Below are positions 1 through 9,224 of a DNA stretch of 64,000 bases, piece after piece. The notes beneath the pieces are model-generated. The model was given only the letters and a program-made list of their open reading frames with translations, was not told where the DNA came from and did not search any database. Made by a program: the position numbers and the translations under genes. The stretch is from Corynebacterium sp. UBA2622 (GTDB lineage Bacteria; Actinomycetota; Actinomycetes; Mycobacteriales; Mycobacteriaceae): positions 34,627-98,626 of the forward strand of contig NZ_DDJO01000012.1 in the NCBI RefSeq assembly GCF_002339505.1. The letters run 5' to 3'. How positions within the stretch are numbered: the first letter of the stretch is position 1; each line of letters starts with the position of its first letter.

Positions 1-17
1 ACGTGTGCTCTTCCGAT
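1..17 (+). other. Probable Illumina adapter remnant at contig end
   Basis: The first 17 bases, ACGTGTGCTCTTCCGAT, are identical to the inner part of the standard TruSeq read-2 adapter; the match stops at base 18, where the adapter has C and this sequence has G. A chance 17-base match exactly at the first base is very unlikely. I infer untrimmed adapter, so these bases should not be read as genomic and the adjoining coding sequence should not be trusted in its last few codons. Confidence 0.85.
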
Positions 18-221
18 GTTTCCCACCGGGGGCTGGGGCCCCGCGGGGCGCCGCCCCCGCTGGGCCGGCGCTGGCCGCTCCACGCGCGGCGCGCGGCCGC
101 CACCCGCGCCCCGGCGGCGAATGGGCCGGCCGTACCGGTCGACGATGGGTTTGCCGTCTTTGCCCAGTAGGTAGTCCCCCAGGTTGTCCCGGGGGTCCTG
201 CGAGTGGGGGGTGCTTGGCAT
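1..221 (-). CDS. LytR-CpsA-Psr (LCP) family protein, N-terminal fragment
   Basis: Only about 70 N-terminal codons are present; the rest lies beyond the left edge. The visible part begins MPSTPHSQDPRDNLGDYLLG and continues with a 'DGKPIVDRYGRPI' stretch and then an Arg/Gly/Pro-rich tail. That is typical of the cytoplasmic N-terminus of corynebacterial LCP proteins, which transfer arabinogalactan to peptidoglycan; no catalytic domain is visible. Its position beside the CPBP protease gene and pheA matches the place of lcpB in C. glutamicum as I recall it. The ATG at 221 has a -10-like TAGGCT (reverse complement of 228-233) six bases upstream, suggesting a leaderless mRNA. The last few codons overlap the adapter-like bases 1-17. 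Family assignment is inferred from N-terminus and context. Confidence 0.6.
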   Translation of the reverse strand, partial: MPSTPHSQDPRDNLGDYLLGKDGKPIVDRYGRPIRRRGAGGGRAPRVERPAPAQRGRRPAGPQPPVGNIGRAH

Positions 222-242
222 GCGACTAGCCTAAACCACCGC

Positions 243-956
243 TCAAAGACCGAGCCAGGAGAGGTCGAGGAGCTGATAGCCGAGGTAGGCCGTGGCATCG
301 ATGAGGAAGTGCGCCAGGATGAGCGGCCAGATTTTCCCGGTCCGGTGGTGGTACCAGGCGAAGACGACGCCCATGGCGATGTTGCCGAAGCCCGCCGAAA
401 CACCCTGGTAGAGGTGGTAGGAACCACGGAGGACGGCGGAGGCCGCGATCATCCCGGCGGGCCTCCACCCCAGGCGGCCCAGCCGGTCGCTCAGCCACAG
501 CACCACAACGGTCTCCTCGGCGAAGGCGTTGGCGGCGGACCAGAGCAGGAGCGTCGGCAGGCGCGCCGCCTCGGTGGCCACCACCACCTCCTTGCTCCAG
601 CCGAAGTGCAGCGCGGCCACGTAGAGCGCCAGCCCCGGGATGCCGATCAGTGCGGCAAGACCGGCGCCGCGCAGCCAATCACCCCACCCGGGGCGGGGGA
701 GGCGGCGGCCGAGGAGGTGGAGCGCGAGGGCGCCCCAGGAGAAGAGGACGAGGGCGGAGGTTGCCTGGAGGGCGAGGTCGAGCCAGGAGAGGGTGGATTG
801 GGCGTCGTTAAGCGTGACGCTCTGGGTGTTGAGGGGCTCGGGGGCGAGCAGCGAGTCGACGAGCCGCAGCAGGGAGCGCAGCCCGCTGGTGCCGAAGGTC
901 ACGGCCAGGACGATGAGGATCTCCGCGCGCAGGCGGGGCCGGTCGCTGGTGGGCAT
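243..956 (-). CDS. CPBP-family intramembrane metalloprotease
   Basis: This 237-residue, mostly hydrophobic protein has the pattern of CAAX protease and bacteriocin-processing (CPBP/Abi) enzymes. It has an acidic motif FAEETVVVLW in the middle, a following RGSYHLYQG segment with a His, and a late HFLIDA motif. These Glu and His residues would be the catalytic and metal-binding residues of an intramembrane endopeptidase. The substrate is unknown. The gene diverges from pheA with only 16 bases between the start codons. A -10-like TAAAGT (reverse complement of 963-968) lies six bases before the ATG, so the mRNA is probably leaderless. In C. glutamicum a membrane protein gene also sits between lcpB and pheA, as I recall. 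Confidence 0.8.
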   Translation of the reverse strand: MPTSDRPRLRAEILIVLAVTFGTSGLRSLLRLVDSLLAPEPLNTQSVTLNDAQSTLSWLDLALQATSALVLFSWGALALHLLGRRLPRPGWGDWLRGAGLAALIGIPGLALYVAALHFGWSKEVVVATEAARLPTLLLWSAANAFAEETVVVLWLSDRLGRLGWRPAGMIAASAVLRGSYHLYQGVSAGFGNIAMGVVFAWYHHRTGKIWPLILAHFLIDATAYLGYQLLDLSWLGL

Positions 957-960
957 GGGA

Positions 961-968
961 TAACTTTA
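961..968. promoter_or_regulatory. Overlapping divergent -10 boxes of pheA and the CPBP gene
   Basis: TAACTT at 961-966 lies six bases before the pheA ATG. On the other strand TAAAGT (963-968) lies six bases before the CPBP ATG. The two boxes overlap by four bases, so RNA polymerase cannot occupy both at once. Both spacings are those expected for leaderless transcripts. Confidence 0.6.
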
Positions 969-972
969 AGGC

Positions 973-1872
973 ATGACGCGCATCGCATTCCTGGGCCCGG
1001 CCGGGACGTTCACGGAGCAGGCACTGTGGGAATTCGGGCTGCCGGGCACCGAGCCGGTGCCTGCGGAGTCGCCCGCGGCGGCGCTTAACGCGGTGCGCGC
1101 CGGGGAGGTCGAGTACGCGGTGGCCGCCATCGAGAGCTCGGTCGACGGCACGGTGACCTCCACCGCCGACGCCCTCGTGGAGTCGCCGGGGGTGCAGATC
1201 TACGCCGAGACGGAGCTCGACATCGCATTCGCCGTTATGACGCGGCCCGGGTTCGCGCTTTCCGACGCCACCACCCTGGCCACCCACCCGGTGGCCTACG
1301 AGCAGGTCAAGTGCTGGGTGGGGGAGCACATCCCCGGTGCCGCGTTCGTGCCCGCCGCATCGAACGGGGCCGCAGCCCGCATGGTGGCGGACGGGGAGGC
1401 CGACGTGGCCGCCGCGCCGCGCCGCGCCGCGGAGATCTTCGGTCTGGAGGTGCACGCCGACGGCGTGGCCGATCTGGAGACGGCGCGCACCCGCTTCGTG
1501 CTGGTCGGGCCCACGGGGCGGTCCCCGGCGCGGACGGGCAACGACCGCACCACCGTCGTCTTCCGCCTGCCCAACGAGCCGGGAACCCTGGTCGGCGCGC
1601 TGCAGGAGTTCGCTTACCGGGGGGTGGACCTGAGCCGCATCGAGTCGCGCCCCACCAAGGAGGAGCGCAACACCTACGACTTCCACGTTGACTTTGTGGC
1701 GCACATAGAGGACGTGCCGCTGGAGGAGGCCCTGAGAGCTGTGTACCTGCGGGCCTCGAAGATCACTTTCCTCGGCTCCTGGCCGCGCGCCCACGGGGAT
1801 CCCGCACGCATGGACCAGCGCACACTCGATGCCGCGCAGCAGTGGGTCGAGCGCGTTAAGGAGGGGCGCTAA
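973..1872 (+). CDS. pheA: Prephenate dehydratase
   Basis: It converts prephenate to phenylpyruvate in phenylalanine synthesis. The 299-residue protein starts MTRIAFLGPAGTFTEQALW, the usual beginning of this family. It has a periplasmic-binding-like catalytic domain (about 1-180) with the conserved Thr-Arg-Phe motif at 173-175, then an ACT regulatory domain (about 190-275) containing GALQEFAYRGVDLSRIESRP, whose ESRP element is involved in phenylalanine feedback binding. It is the monofunctional actinobacterial form without a chorismate mutase domain. The ATG has TAACTT six bases upstream and no Shine-Dalgarno sequence, so it is probably leaderless. The phosphatase gene starts immediately after its stop codon, so the two are one operon. 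Confidence 0.96.
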   Translation: MTRIAFLGPAGTFTEQALWEFGLPGTEPVPAESPAAALNAVRAGEVEYAVAAIESSVDGTVTSTADALVESPGVQIYAETELDIAFAVMTRPGFALSDATTLATHPVAYEQVKCWVGEHIPGAAFVPAASNGAAARMVADGEADVAAAPRRAAEIFGLEVHADGVADLETARTRFVLVGPTGRSPARTGNDRTTVVFRLPNEPGTLVGALQEFAYRGVDLSRIESRPTKEERNTYDFHVDFVAHIEDVPLEEALRAVYLRASKITFLGSWPRAHGDPARMDQRTLDAAQQWVERVKEGR

Positions 1873-2478
1873 ATGCTCATCCTCCTGCGCCACGGCCAGA
1901 CCACCTCCAACATCGACCACAAGCTGGACACCCTCCTCCCCGGCGCCGAGCTGACGGACCTCGGGCGACGCCAGGCGCGCGAGGCGGGGGAGGAGATCCT
2001 GTCGGCCTACGACGTCGACCGCGTGATCACCTCCGAGGCGCTGCGCGCCCGCCAGACCGGCGCGGAGGCCTTCGGCACCGCCTTCGGGCCCATCCCCGCG
2101 GTCCCCGGGCTGCAGGAGATCCACGCCGGGCGGTGGGAGATGATGAACACCCGCGAAGCCCACGAGGCGTACCTGGGGGCGTTCCGCGGCTTCTACAGGC
2201 GTGACGCGGCATCGCTCATCGACGGCGGCGACTCCCTCGACACCTTCCTCACCCGCTACAGGGAGGGCCTGGAGCCCTGGATCGACCCGGACCGGACCAC
2301 GGTGGTGGTCAGCCACGGCGGGGCGATCCGCGCCTACGCGGCCAACGCCGCGCGCGTGGACCCGGGCTTCGCTGAGGCCTCGTACCTGCCGAACTGCAGC
2401 TACGTCGTGCTTGACCCGGTGGGGGAGTTCGGATCGTGGCGCGTGGAGAAGTGGGCGCAGTACCCGCTGCCGGAATAA
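1873..2478 (+). CDS. Histidine phosphatase family protein (phosphoglycerate mutase-like)
   Basis: The 201-residue protein begins MLILLRHGQTTSN, the RHG motif of the histidine phosphatase superfamily with catalytic His7. It has a later SHGGAIRAYA motif carrying the second catalytic His. The acid residue likely lies in QEIHAGRWEMM. Members of this branch are usually phosphatases of unknown substrate rather than glycolytic mutases. The ATG directly follows the pheA stop codon with no gap, so translation is probably coupled. The same pheA-phosphatase pair occurs in C. glutamicum as I recall, but no role in phenylalanine synthesis is established here. Confidence 0.88.
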   Translation: MLILLRHGQTTSNIDHKLDTLLPGAELTDLGRRQAREAGEEILSAYDVDRVITSEALRARQTGAEAFGTAFGPIPAVPGLQEIHAGRWEMMNTREAHEAYLGAFRGFYRRDAASLIDGGDSLDTFLTRYREGLEPWIDPDRTTVVVSHGGAIRAYAANAARVDPGFAEASYLPNCSYVVLDPVGEFGSWRVEKWAQYPLPE

Positions 2479-2497
2479 CCCCGGGGCAGCGGGTGAA

Positions 2498-2845
2498 TCA
2501 GCCCCAGCCGAGGTGGTGCAGCTCGTGCTCCTCCAGGCCGAAATAGTGGCCCACCTCGTGGAACACCGTAACCCGGACCTCCTCCCGCAGCTCCGCGGCA
2601 TCGGCGCACACGGCTTCGAGAGCGTTCTTGTACACGAAGATGGCGTCCGGCAGGTAACCCGCGTGGTTGGAGTGCTGCTCGGGCAGAGGCACCCCCTCGA
2701 ACAGGCCGAGCAGCTCCGGGTTGTCCTCGTTCTCCCCGCGCGCTAGCACGACCAGATTGGTCATGTGGCGGGCGAAGTCCTCGGGGATCTCGTCGAGGGC
2801 ATCGTTGATGTAGCCCTCGAACTCCTCCTGGTCAACCGGGTCCAT
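2498..2845 (-). CDS. Zincin-like metallopeptidase family protein
   Basis: A 115-residue protein with the motif FHEVGHYFGLEEHEL near its C-terminus, an HExxH zinc site followed by Gly and Glu, as in the small actinobacterial zincin-like family (possibly metallopeptidase domain PF06262). There is no signal peptide or membrane segment, so it is likely cytoplasmic. Substrate unknown. It lies 10 bases downstream of the septum-formation-type gene on the same strand and is probably cotranscribed. It converges with the histidine phosphatase gene with a 19-base gap. Confidence 0.82.
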   Translation of the reverse strand: MDPVDQEEFEGYINDALDEIPEDFARHMTNLVVLARGENEDNPELLGLFEGVPLPEQHSNHAGYLPDAIFVYKNALEAVCADAAELREEVRVTVFHEVGHYFGLEEHELHHLGWG

Positions 2846-2855
2846 CGGGGGCGCT

Positions 2856-3914
2856 TTACTGGGCTGCGGGCGCGGCCGGCTCAGCAGCCGGCGCTGCAGG
2901 GGCCGCCGGGGCCGCCGGCTGGTCGCGCAGGGGCCGGCGCTCCGGGCGCGGGGGCGGCGGGTTGCCGTCGATGCGCAGCGCGTCGCGCCCGCCCGTGGCG
3001 GAGCCGGTGAGGGTGGCGAACTTGCCGCCGTTCGAGAACACGAGGGCGCAGTTCACGCTGTGCGAGCCCCCCTCCCACGCGGCGGCCGGCAGCGCCGTCC
3101 AGAATGGCTGCAGCGCGACCTGGTAGAGGTTCTCCTCCCCGCCGAGGTAGTCCTGGGCGGCCGCGGTGCACGCGTCCCCCAGGTGGTGGTCCTGTTCCTC
3201 GATGGTCGGGGTGTGGTCGGGGAAGACCTCGGCGAGGTTGATCGTCTTGGTGATCTCCATCTGGTGCGGCTCGGTGCAGTCCACCGGGTTGACGGAGTTC
3301 GCGGCGTCCACGGCGGCGCACTCGCCGGTGGGAAGCACGCGCGCCTGGTCCTGGTGGGCGGCATTGCCCGTGGTCAGGGTGGGTGCCCCCGCGGCGTCGG
3401 TGACCTGCAGGCCGCAGAGCATCGTCCTGTCCCCGCGCGCCCACGCGTCGGCGGGCGGGAGGATGGAGGCGATGGAGTAGCGCCCGTTGTGGTCATAGAC
3501 GCCGTCGAGGTAGCGCAGGGTGGACGCGCCGCACAGCTCCTCGCGCAGCTGAGCCTGGCGCGTCGGGTTCGGCGGCTGGGCATCGGGCCCGAACTCCGAC
3601 GACGGGAAGGTGGCCAGGTCCTCGCGGGTGGCCACCTCGAAGCGGTGCTCGCTGTCGCAGGAGGTCTGCTCGAAGCCGGAGATCGCGCCGTCCTGGCCCA
3701 CCTGCCACGTCAGGCAGGATCCGGCATCCGCCGTGGTGAACGGGGCGGCCGGCTGCACGCCCGTGCTCGACGAGGCGGAGCTGGAGACGGCGCTTGCGCC
3801 GCCCTGGCCCGTGACAGCCGGGGAGTCGGACACGGCAGCGTAGGAGGCTGCACCGACCGCGCCCGCCAGCACGGCGAGGAGCGCGGCGCGGGCGCCGGTG
3901 GTTGAGGATGCCAT
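2856..3914 (-). CDS. Septum-formation domain (Septum_form) membrane-anchored protein
   Basis: From the ATG at 3914 the protein is 352 residues: an N-terminal hydrophobic anchor or signal (ARAALLAVLAGAVGAASYAAV), a Ser/Thr-rich linker, then an extracytoplasmic region with paired cysteines. DAGSCLTW and a following 'CDSEHRFEV' fit the Septum_form domain of actinobacterial secreted proteins. The tail is an Ala/Pro repeat (AAPAAPAAPAAEPAAPAAQ). Function in this family is poorly defined. A GTG at 3932 is a possible earlier start. ATG 3914 is preferred because CAGAAT, a -10-like box, lies exactly six bases upstream (reverse complement of 3921-3926), which would give a leaderless mRNA. Confidence 0.7.
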   Translation of the reverse strand: MASSTTGARAALLAVLAGAVGAASYAAVSDSPAVTGQGGASAVSSSASSSTGVQPAAPFTTADAGSCLTWQVGQDGAISGFEQTSCDSEHRFEVATREDLATFPSSEFGPDAQPPNPTRQAQLREELCGASTLRYLDGVYDHNGRYSIASILPPADAWARGDRTMLCGLQVTDAAGAPTLTTGNAAHQDQARVLPTGECAAVDAANSVNPVDCTEPHQMEITKTINLAEVFPDHTPTIEEQDHHLGDACTAAAQDYLGGEENLYQVALQPFWTALPAAAWEGGSHSVNCALVFSNGGKFATLTGSATGGRDALRIDGNPPPPRPERRPLRDQPAAPAAPAAPAAEPAAPAAQ

Positions 3915-3932
3915 GGGCCTATTCTGCCTCAC

Positions 3933-4655
3933 CTACTCCGCCGAGCGCCCCACCCGGGTGGTCAGCCGGTAGCGGTCGGTGCGGTAGACCGACGAGCACA
4001 GCTCGACGTTGTGCTCGCCGCTGCGGGCGTAGCGGAGGATGCGAAGGAGTGCCGTGCCCGCGGGGACGTCGAGAAGCGCGGCGTTGGAATCGCTCGCCTC
4101 GACCGCGGTGACGGTTTGGTCGGCCTCGGTGATGCCGAGCTCGTAGTCCTGCTCGAGGAGCGTGTACACGGAGTTGTAGACGTCGTTTTCGAGCAGGTCG
4201 GGCACGAGGCGGCAGTTGTACCAGGCGTCGTCGATGGCGTAGGGCTCACCGTCGCCGAGGCGCAGCCGGCGCAGGTGGATGTGGGCCACCTGCGGGTCGG
4301 TGCCGAAGAAACGCGCGACGTTCTCGGGCGGGGTGGCGCGGCCGGAGAGGAGGATCTTCGACGACGCCTCGACGTGCTGGGCCTTCATCTCGTCGGAGAA
4401 GCTCGCGAGGTGGAGGTGGCTGACCAGCGGGCTGGGCGCGACGAAGGTGCCCTTGCCGCGCACGCGGCGCAGTTTGCCCATGGCCACGAGGTCGCCGATG
4501 GCGCGGCGCACGGTGATGCGGCTGACGCCGTAGGTGTCCTCGAGGGCCCGCTCGCCGGGGATGGGGTCGCCGGGTGTGAGCTCCTCGTCGCACATGTGCT
4601 CCAGGATGAGGCGGAGCTGGACGTGCTTGGGCACCGGCCCGTCGGAGATCTGCAT
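3933..4655 (-). CDS. farR: GntR/HutC-family transcriptional regulator, FarR-like
   Basis: A 240-residue regulator. The N-terminal winged helix (about 8-75) contains PGERALEDTYGVSRITVRRAI and the wing element KLRRVRGKGTFVA. The C-terminal UTRA ligand-binding domain (about 95-235) is typical of the HutC subfamily. Its place back-to-back with serS matches farR in C. glutamicum, a regulator reported to act on amino acid and central metabolism genes; the symbol rests on this synteny. TAGAAT (reverse complement of 4662-4667) lies six bases before the ATG, so the transcript is probably leaderless. A palindrome at 4675-4686 just upstream of the -10 box could be an autoregulatory operator. The ligand is not evident from sequence. 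Confidence 0.82.
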   Translation of the reverse strand: MQISDGPVPKHVQLRLILEHMCDEELTPGDPIPGERALEDTYGVSRITVRRAIGDLVAMGKLRRVRGKGTFVAPSPLVSHLHLASFSDEMKAQHVEASSKILLSGRATPPENVARFFGTDPQVAHIHLRRLRLGDGEPYAIDDAWYNCRLVPDLLENDVYNSVYTLLEQDYELGITEADQTVTAVEASDSNAALLDVPAGTALLRILRYARSGEHNVELCSSVYRTDRYRLTTRVGRSAE

Positions 4656-4674
4656 GGTGCCATTCTACCGGAGG

Positions 4675-4686
4675 TGGTTATGACCA
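4675..4686. promoter_or_regulatory. Candidate HutC/FarR-type operator
   Basis: TGGTTATGACCA is a 12-base near-palindrome (10 of 12 positions symmetric) in the farR/serS divergent region, just upstream of the farR -10 box. It resembles the TGGTNTAGACCA-type sites known for HutC-subfamily GntR proteins such as DasR. Binding by the adjacent regulator is inference. Confidence 0.45.
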
Positions 4687-4757
4687 GCCCAGGCGCCGCG
4701 CGGGCGGACGGCCGGAGCGCCGTCTCCGCACCGGGCGACACGCTAGAGTATGTAGGC

Positions 4758-6011
4758 GTGATTGATCTCAAGTTCCTGCGCGAAAACCCCGACACCGTCC
4801 GCGAATCCCAGCGGGCCCGTGGCGAGGACCCCGGCCTCGTCGACCAACTGATCGCCGCGGACGAGGTTCGCCGCAGCTCCATCCAGGCCGCCGACGAACT
4901 GCGGGCCGAGCAGAAGGCCTTCGGCAAGAAGATCGGCCAGGCCGCCCCGGAGGACCGCCCCGCCCTGCTGCAGGGGTCGAACGAGCTCAAGGAGCGCGTC
5001 AAGGCCGCCGAGGCGGCGCAGGCGGAGGCGGAGGAGCAGGTGCGGGTGCTGCGCTACTCCATCCCAAACGTCATCGAGGGTGCGCCCGCCGGCGGGGAGG
5101 AGGACTTCGTCGTCCTCGAGCACGTCGGCGAGGTGCCCACCTTCGACTTCGAGGTCAAGGACCACCTGGATCTCGGTGAGGCCCTGGGCATCATCGACAT
5201 GAAGCGCGGCACCAAGGTCGGCGGCGCGCGCTTCTACTACCTCGTGGGCGATGGCGCGTGGATGCAGCTGGGCATGCTCATGCTCGCGGCGCAGAAGGCC
5301 CGCCAGGCCGGCTTCAAGGTCATGGTCCCGCCGGTGCTGGTGCGCCCGGAGATCATGCAGGGCACGGGCTTCCTGGATGAGCACGACGAGGAGATCTACT
5401 ACCTCGAGCGCGACGACCTCTACCTGGTGGGCACCTCGGAGGTGGCGCTCGCCGGCTACCACCGGGACGAGATCATCGACCTGAGCGACGGCCCGCTGCT
5501 CTACGCCGGCTGGTCCTCCTGCTTCCGCCGCGAGGCCGGCTCCTACGGCAAGGACACCAAGGGCATCCTGCGCGTCCATCAGTTCGACAAGCTGGAGATG
5601 TTCGTCTACTGCCGGCCGGAGCAGGCCGAGGAGATGCACCAGAAGTTGCTCGGCCTCGAGCGTGAGATGCTCGGCGCCGTCGAGGTGCCCTACCGCATCA
5701 TCGACGTGGCCGCCGGCGACCTCGGCTCCTCCGCCGCGCGCAAGTTCGACACCGAGGCGTGGGTGCCCTCCCAGAACACCTACCGCGAGCTCACCTCCAC
5801 CTCGAACTGCACGACGTTCCAGGGCCGCCGCCTGGCCACGCGCTACCGCGACGCAGAGGGAAAGACCCGGACCGTGGCCACCCTCAACGGCACCCTCGCC
5901 ACCACCCGCTGGCTCGTTGCCATCATCGAGAACAACCAGCAGGCAGACGGCTCCGTCCGCGTCCCCGAGGCCCTCCAGCCGTGGGTGGGCAAGGAAGTGC
6001 TGACCCCGTAA
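4758..6011 (+). CDS. serS: Seryl-tRNA synthetase
   Basis: This 417-residue class II synthetase charges tRNA-Ser. The N-terminal tRNA-binding coiled coil covers about residues 1-105 (VIDLKFLRENPDTVRESQRA, then an Ala/Glu-rich helix pair). The catalytic core has motif 2 (FRREAGSYGKDTKGILRVHQ) and motif 3 around STSNCTTFQGRR, and the chain ends in a short basic tail. Length is normal for the family. The GTG start at 4758 gives the standard N-terminus; the long open frame upstream of it overlaps farR antisense and is not coding. TAGAGT (4744-4749) lies eight bases before the GTG. The acyltransferase gene overlaps the stop codon by one base (TAATG), implying translational coupling. Confidence 0.97.
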   Translation: MIDLKFLRENPDTVRESQRARGEDPGLVDQLIAADEVRRSSIQAADELRAEQKAFGKKIGQAAPEDRPALLQGSNELKERVKAAEAAQAEAEEQVRVLRYSIPNVIEGAPAGGEEDFVVLEHVGEVPTFDFEVKDHLDLGEALGIIDMKRGTKVGGARFYYLVGDGAWMQLGMLMLAAQKARQAGFKVMVPPVLVRPEIMQGTGFLDEHDEEIYYLERDDLYLVGTSEVALAGYHRDEIIDLSDGPLLYAGWSSCFRREAGSYGKDTKGILRVHQFDKLEMFVYCRPEQAEEMHQKLLGLEREMLGAVEVPYRIIDVAAGDLGSSAARKFDTEAWVPSQNTYRELTSTSNCTTFQGRRLATRYRDAEGKTRTVATLNGTLATTRWLVAIIENNQQADGSVRVPEALQPWVGKEVLTP

Positions 6012-6865
6012 TGCGCACGCTCCAGGGACTCTTCGTCGTCGACCCTGCCTACGCCGCCGGTCCCGACCACCCGAGCGAGGCGGGGGAGCCCTTCTACCAG
6101 CGGGTCATCCGCGTGGCCAAGGGGGTGTTCCGTGCCCAGGGCACGCGCACCACGGTCCACGGCCTGGAAAACATCCCGCGCGAGGGCGGCGCCCTCCTGG
6201 CCGTGAACCACACCGGGTGGTTCGACTTCATCTTTGCGGGGATGGGCCCGCACCTCGTCGGCCGGCGCCTCGTGCGTTTCATGGCCAAGAGCGAGGTGTT
6301 CGGCATGCCCGTGATCGGCTGGCTGATGCGCGGCATGCGCCACGTGCCCGTGGACCGCTCCGCCGGGGCCGGCAGCATCGACGCCGCGGTGGACTTCCTG
6401 CGCGAGGGAGGTCTGGTGGGCATCTTCCCCGAGGGCACCATCTCGCGCTCCTTCGAGCTCTCCGACTTCAAGACCGGTGGCGCCCGCATCGCGCAGCGCG
6501 CCGGGGTGCCGCTCATCCCGTGCGTCATCTGGGGCTCGCAGCGCATCTGGACGAAGGACCTGCCCAAGCGCCTCGGGCGCACGAAGACCCCGGTCATCGT
6601 CCGTTACGGCGCGCCCGTCCCCCTCGAGGGAACCCCGGACGAGGTCACGGACCGGCTGAAGTCCGCGATGGCCGGGCTGCTCGACGAGTCCCGCGCCGAG
6701 TACGCGCACACCTTCGGACCGTTCCCGCAGGGGGAGCGGTGGATGCCGCGGTCCCTGGGCGGCTCCGCGCCGACGCTCGCCGAGGCGGAGGAGATCTACG
6801 CGCGCGAGAAACGCGAGAGGGCGGCTAAAAAGAACAAGAAGAAGACGGACACAGAGAAAGCGTGA
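6011..6865 (+). CDS. PlsC-like 1-acyl-sn-glycerol-3-phosphate acyltransferase
   Basis: A 284-residue acyltransferase. It has the HX4D catalytic motif in LAVNHTGWFDFI, an RHVPVDRS segment, and the substrate-binding FPEGTISRS motif. These are the hallmarks of the PlsC/LPLAT family, which transfers acyl groups to lysophosphatidic acid or related lipids at the inner face of the membrane. The C-terminus is Lys-rich (KKNKKKTDTEK) and probably disordered. The ATG overlaps the last base of the serS stop. The HAD hydrolase follows after seven bases, so serS, this gene and the HAD gene form an operon. Several acyltransferases of this type exist per genome, so the exact lipid substrate is open. Confidence 0.9.
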   Translation: MRTLQGLFVVDPAYAAGPDHPSEAGEPFYQRVIRVAKGVFRAQGTRTTVHGLENIPREGGALLAVNHTGWFDFIFAGMGPHLVGRRLVRFMAKSEVFGMPVIGWLMRGMRHVPVDRSAGAGSIDAAVDFLREGGLVGIFPEGTISRSFELSDFKTGGARIAQRAGVPLIPCVIWGSQRIWTKDLPKRLGRTKTPVIVRYGAPVPLEGTPDEVTDRLKSAMAGLLDESRAEYAHTFGPFPQGERWMPRSLGGSAPTLAEAEEIYAREKRERAAKKNKKKTDTEKA

Positions 6866-6872
6866 GTGAGCC

Positions 6873-7697
6873 ATGGCCCCGCGTCTGATCGTCAGCGACA
6901 TCGACGGCACGTTCCTCAACAGCAACGGGCGCGTGACCCCGCGGCTGAGGGACGTCGTGATGCGGGCCGTGCGCTCCGGCGTTCACTTCGGCCTGGCCAC
7001 CGGCCGGCCCCACCGGTGGCTCCTGCCGGTTCTGGACCAGATCCCCGTCACCCCGATCTGCGTGTGTGCGAACGGCGCGGTGGTCTACGACCCGTCCTCC
7101 GACACCGTGATGCGCTCCTTCGAGCTCGACACGGAGACGATGGGTGAGATCGTCGAGGCGGTCGACTCCGTCATGCGGCCGCTGGGTCTGCCGTACGGCT
7201 ACGGCGCGGAACGCGTCGGCCAGTCCGCCCTTGACCCCGAGGATGAGGTCTTCCTCATCACCCCCGCCTACAACCCGGACGCCTGGGACTCGAACTTCGG
7301 GGTCGTGCCCATCGCCGAACTTATCGACGTCCCCGCGGCCAAACTCCTCGTCCGCTGCCCGGAGCTCATGTCGGCCGAGATGTTCGACCTGCTCGCCCCG
7401 GTGATCGACGAGGAAGCCGCCCACGTGACCTACTCCATGGACGAGGGCCTCATCGAGCTGTCCCACCCCGGCGTGAACAAGGCGACCGGGGTGTCCATCC
7501 TCGCCTCCCACTACGGCGTCGAGCCGGATGAGGTGGTCACCTTCGGCGACATGCCGAACGACTGCGAGATGCTCGCCTGGTCGGGGATGGGCGTGGCCAT
7601 GGGCAACGCCGCCCCGGCCGCCCTGGACGCGGCGGACTACGTCACGGCGTCCAACGACGAGGACGGCGTGGCACAGGTCCTCGAGCACTGGTTTTAA
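6873..7697 (+). CDS. Cof-type HAD-superfamily phosphatase
   Basis: The 274-residue protein has HAD motif I (SDIDGTFLNSNGRV) at the N-terminus with the nucleophile and acid Asp pair. Motif II is probably LATGRP and motif IV is FGDMPNDCEML, with a C2B-type cap in between. This is the Cof/YidA class of phosphatases acting on sugar phosphates and other small phosphates; the substrate cannot be told. It lies seven bases after the acyltransferase gene, with GTGAG as a weak ribosome site. An HAD hydrolase beside acyltransferase genes is also found in the corresponding mycobacterial region (Rv3813c), as I recall. Confidence 0.88.
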   Translation: MAPRLIVSDIDGTFLNSNGRVTPRLRDVVMRAVRSGVHFGLATGRPHRWLLPVLDQIPVTPICVCANGAVVYDPSSDTVMRSFELDTETMGEIVEAVDSVMRPLGLPYGYGAERVGQSALDPEDEVFLITPAYNPDAWDSNFGVVPIAELIDVPAAKLLVRCPELMSAEMFDLLAPVIDEEAAHVTYSMDEGLIELSHPGVNKATGVSILASHYGVEPDEVVTFGDMPNDCEMLAWSGMGVAMGNAAPAALDAADYVTASNDEDGVAQVLEHWF

Positions 7698-7733
7698 CCG
7701 GGCGTAGTGGAATTTCGGGGCGCGGCCGCCCCC

Positions 7734-7739
7734 TACAAT
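7734..7739 (+). promoter_or_regulatory. -10 box of leaderless glpK
   Basis: TACAAT lies six bases before the glpK ATG and there is no Shine-Dalgarno sequence, a clear example of the leaderless pattern seen across the window. No convincing -35 element is visible. Confidence 0.65.
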
Positions 7740-7745
7740 GTGCCT

Positions 7746-9221
<1,476 letters not shown>

Positions 9222-9224
9222 CGG

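Noticed and set aside
4011..4757. Upstream extension of the serS frame
   Set aside because: It overlaps farR entirely on the other strand, shows no synthetase similarity, and serS has a normal N-terminus at 4758.
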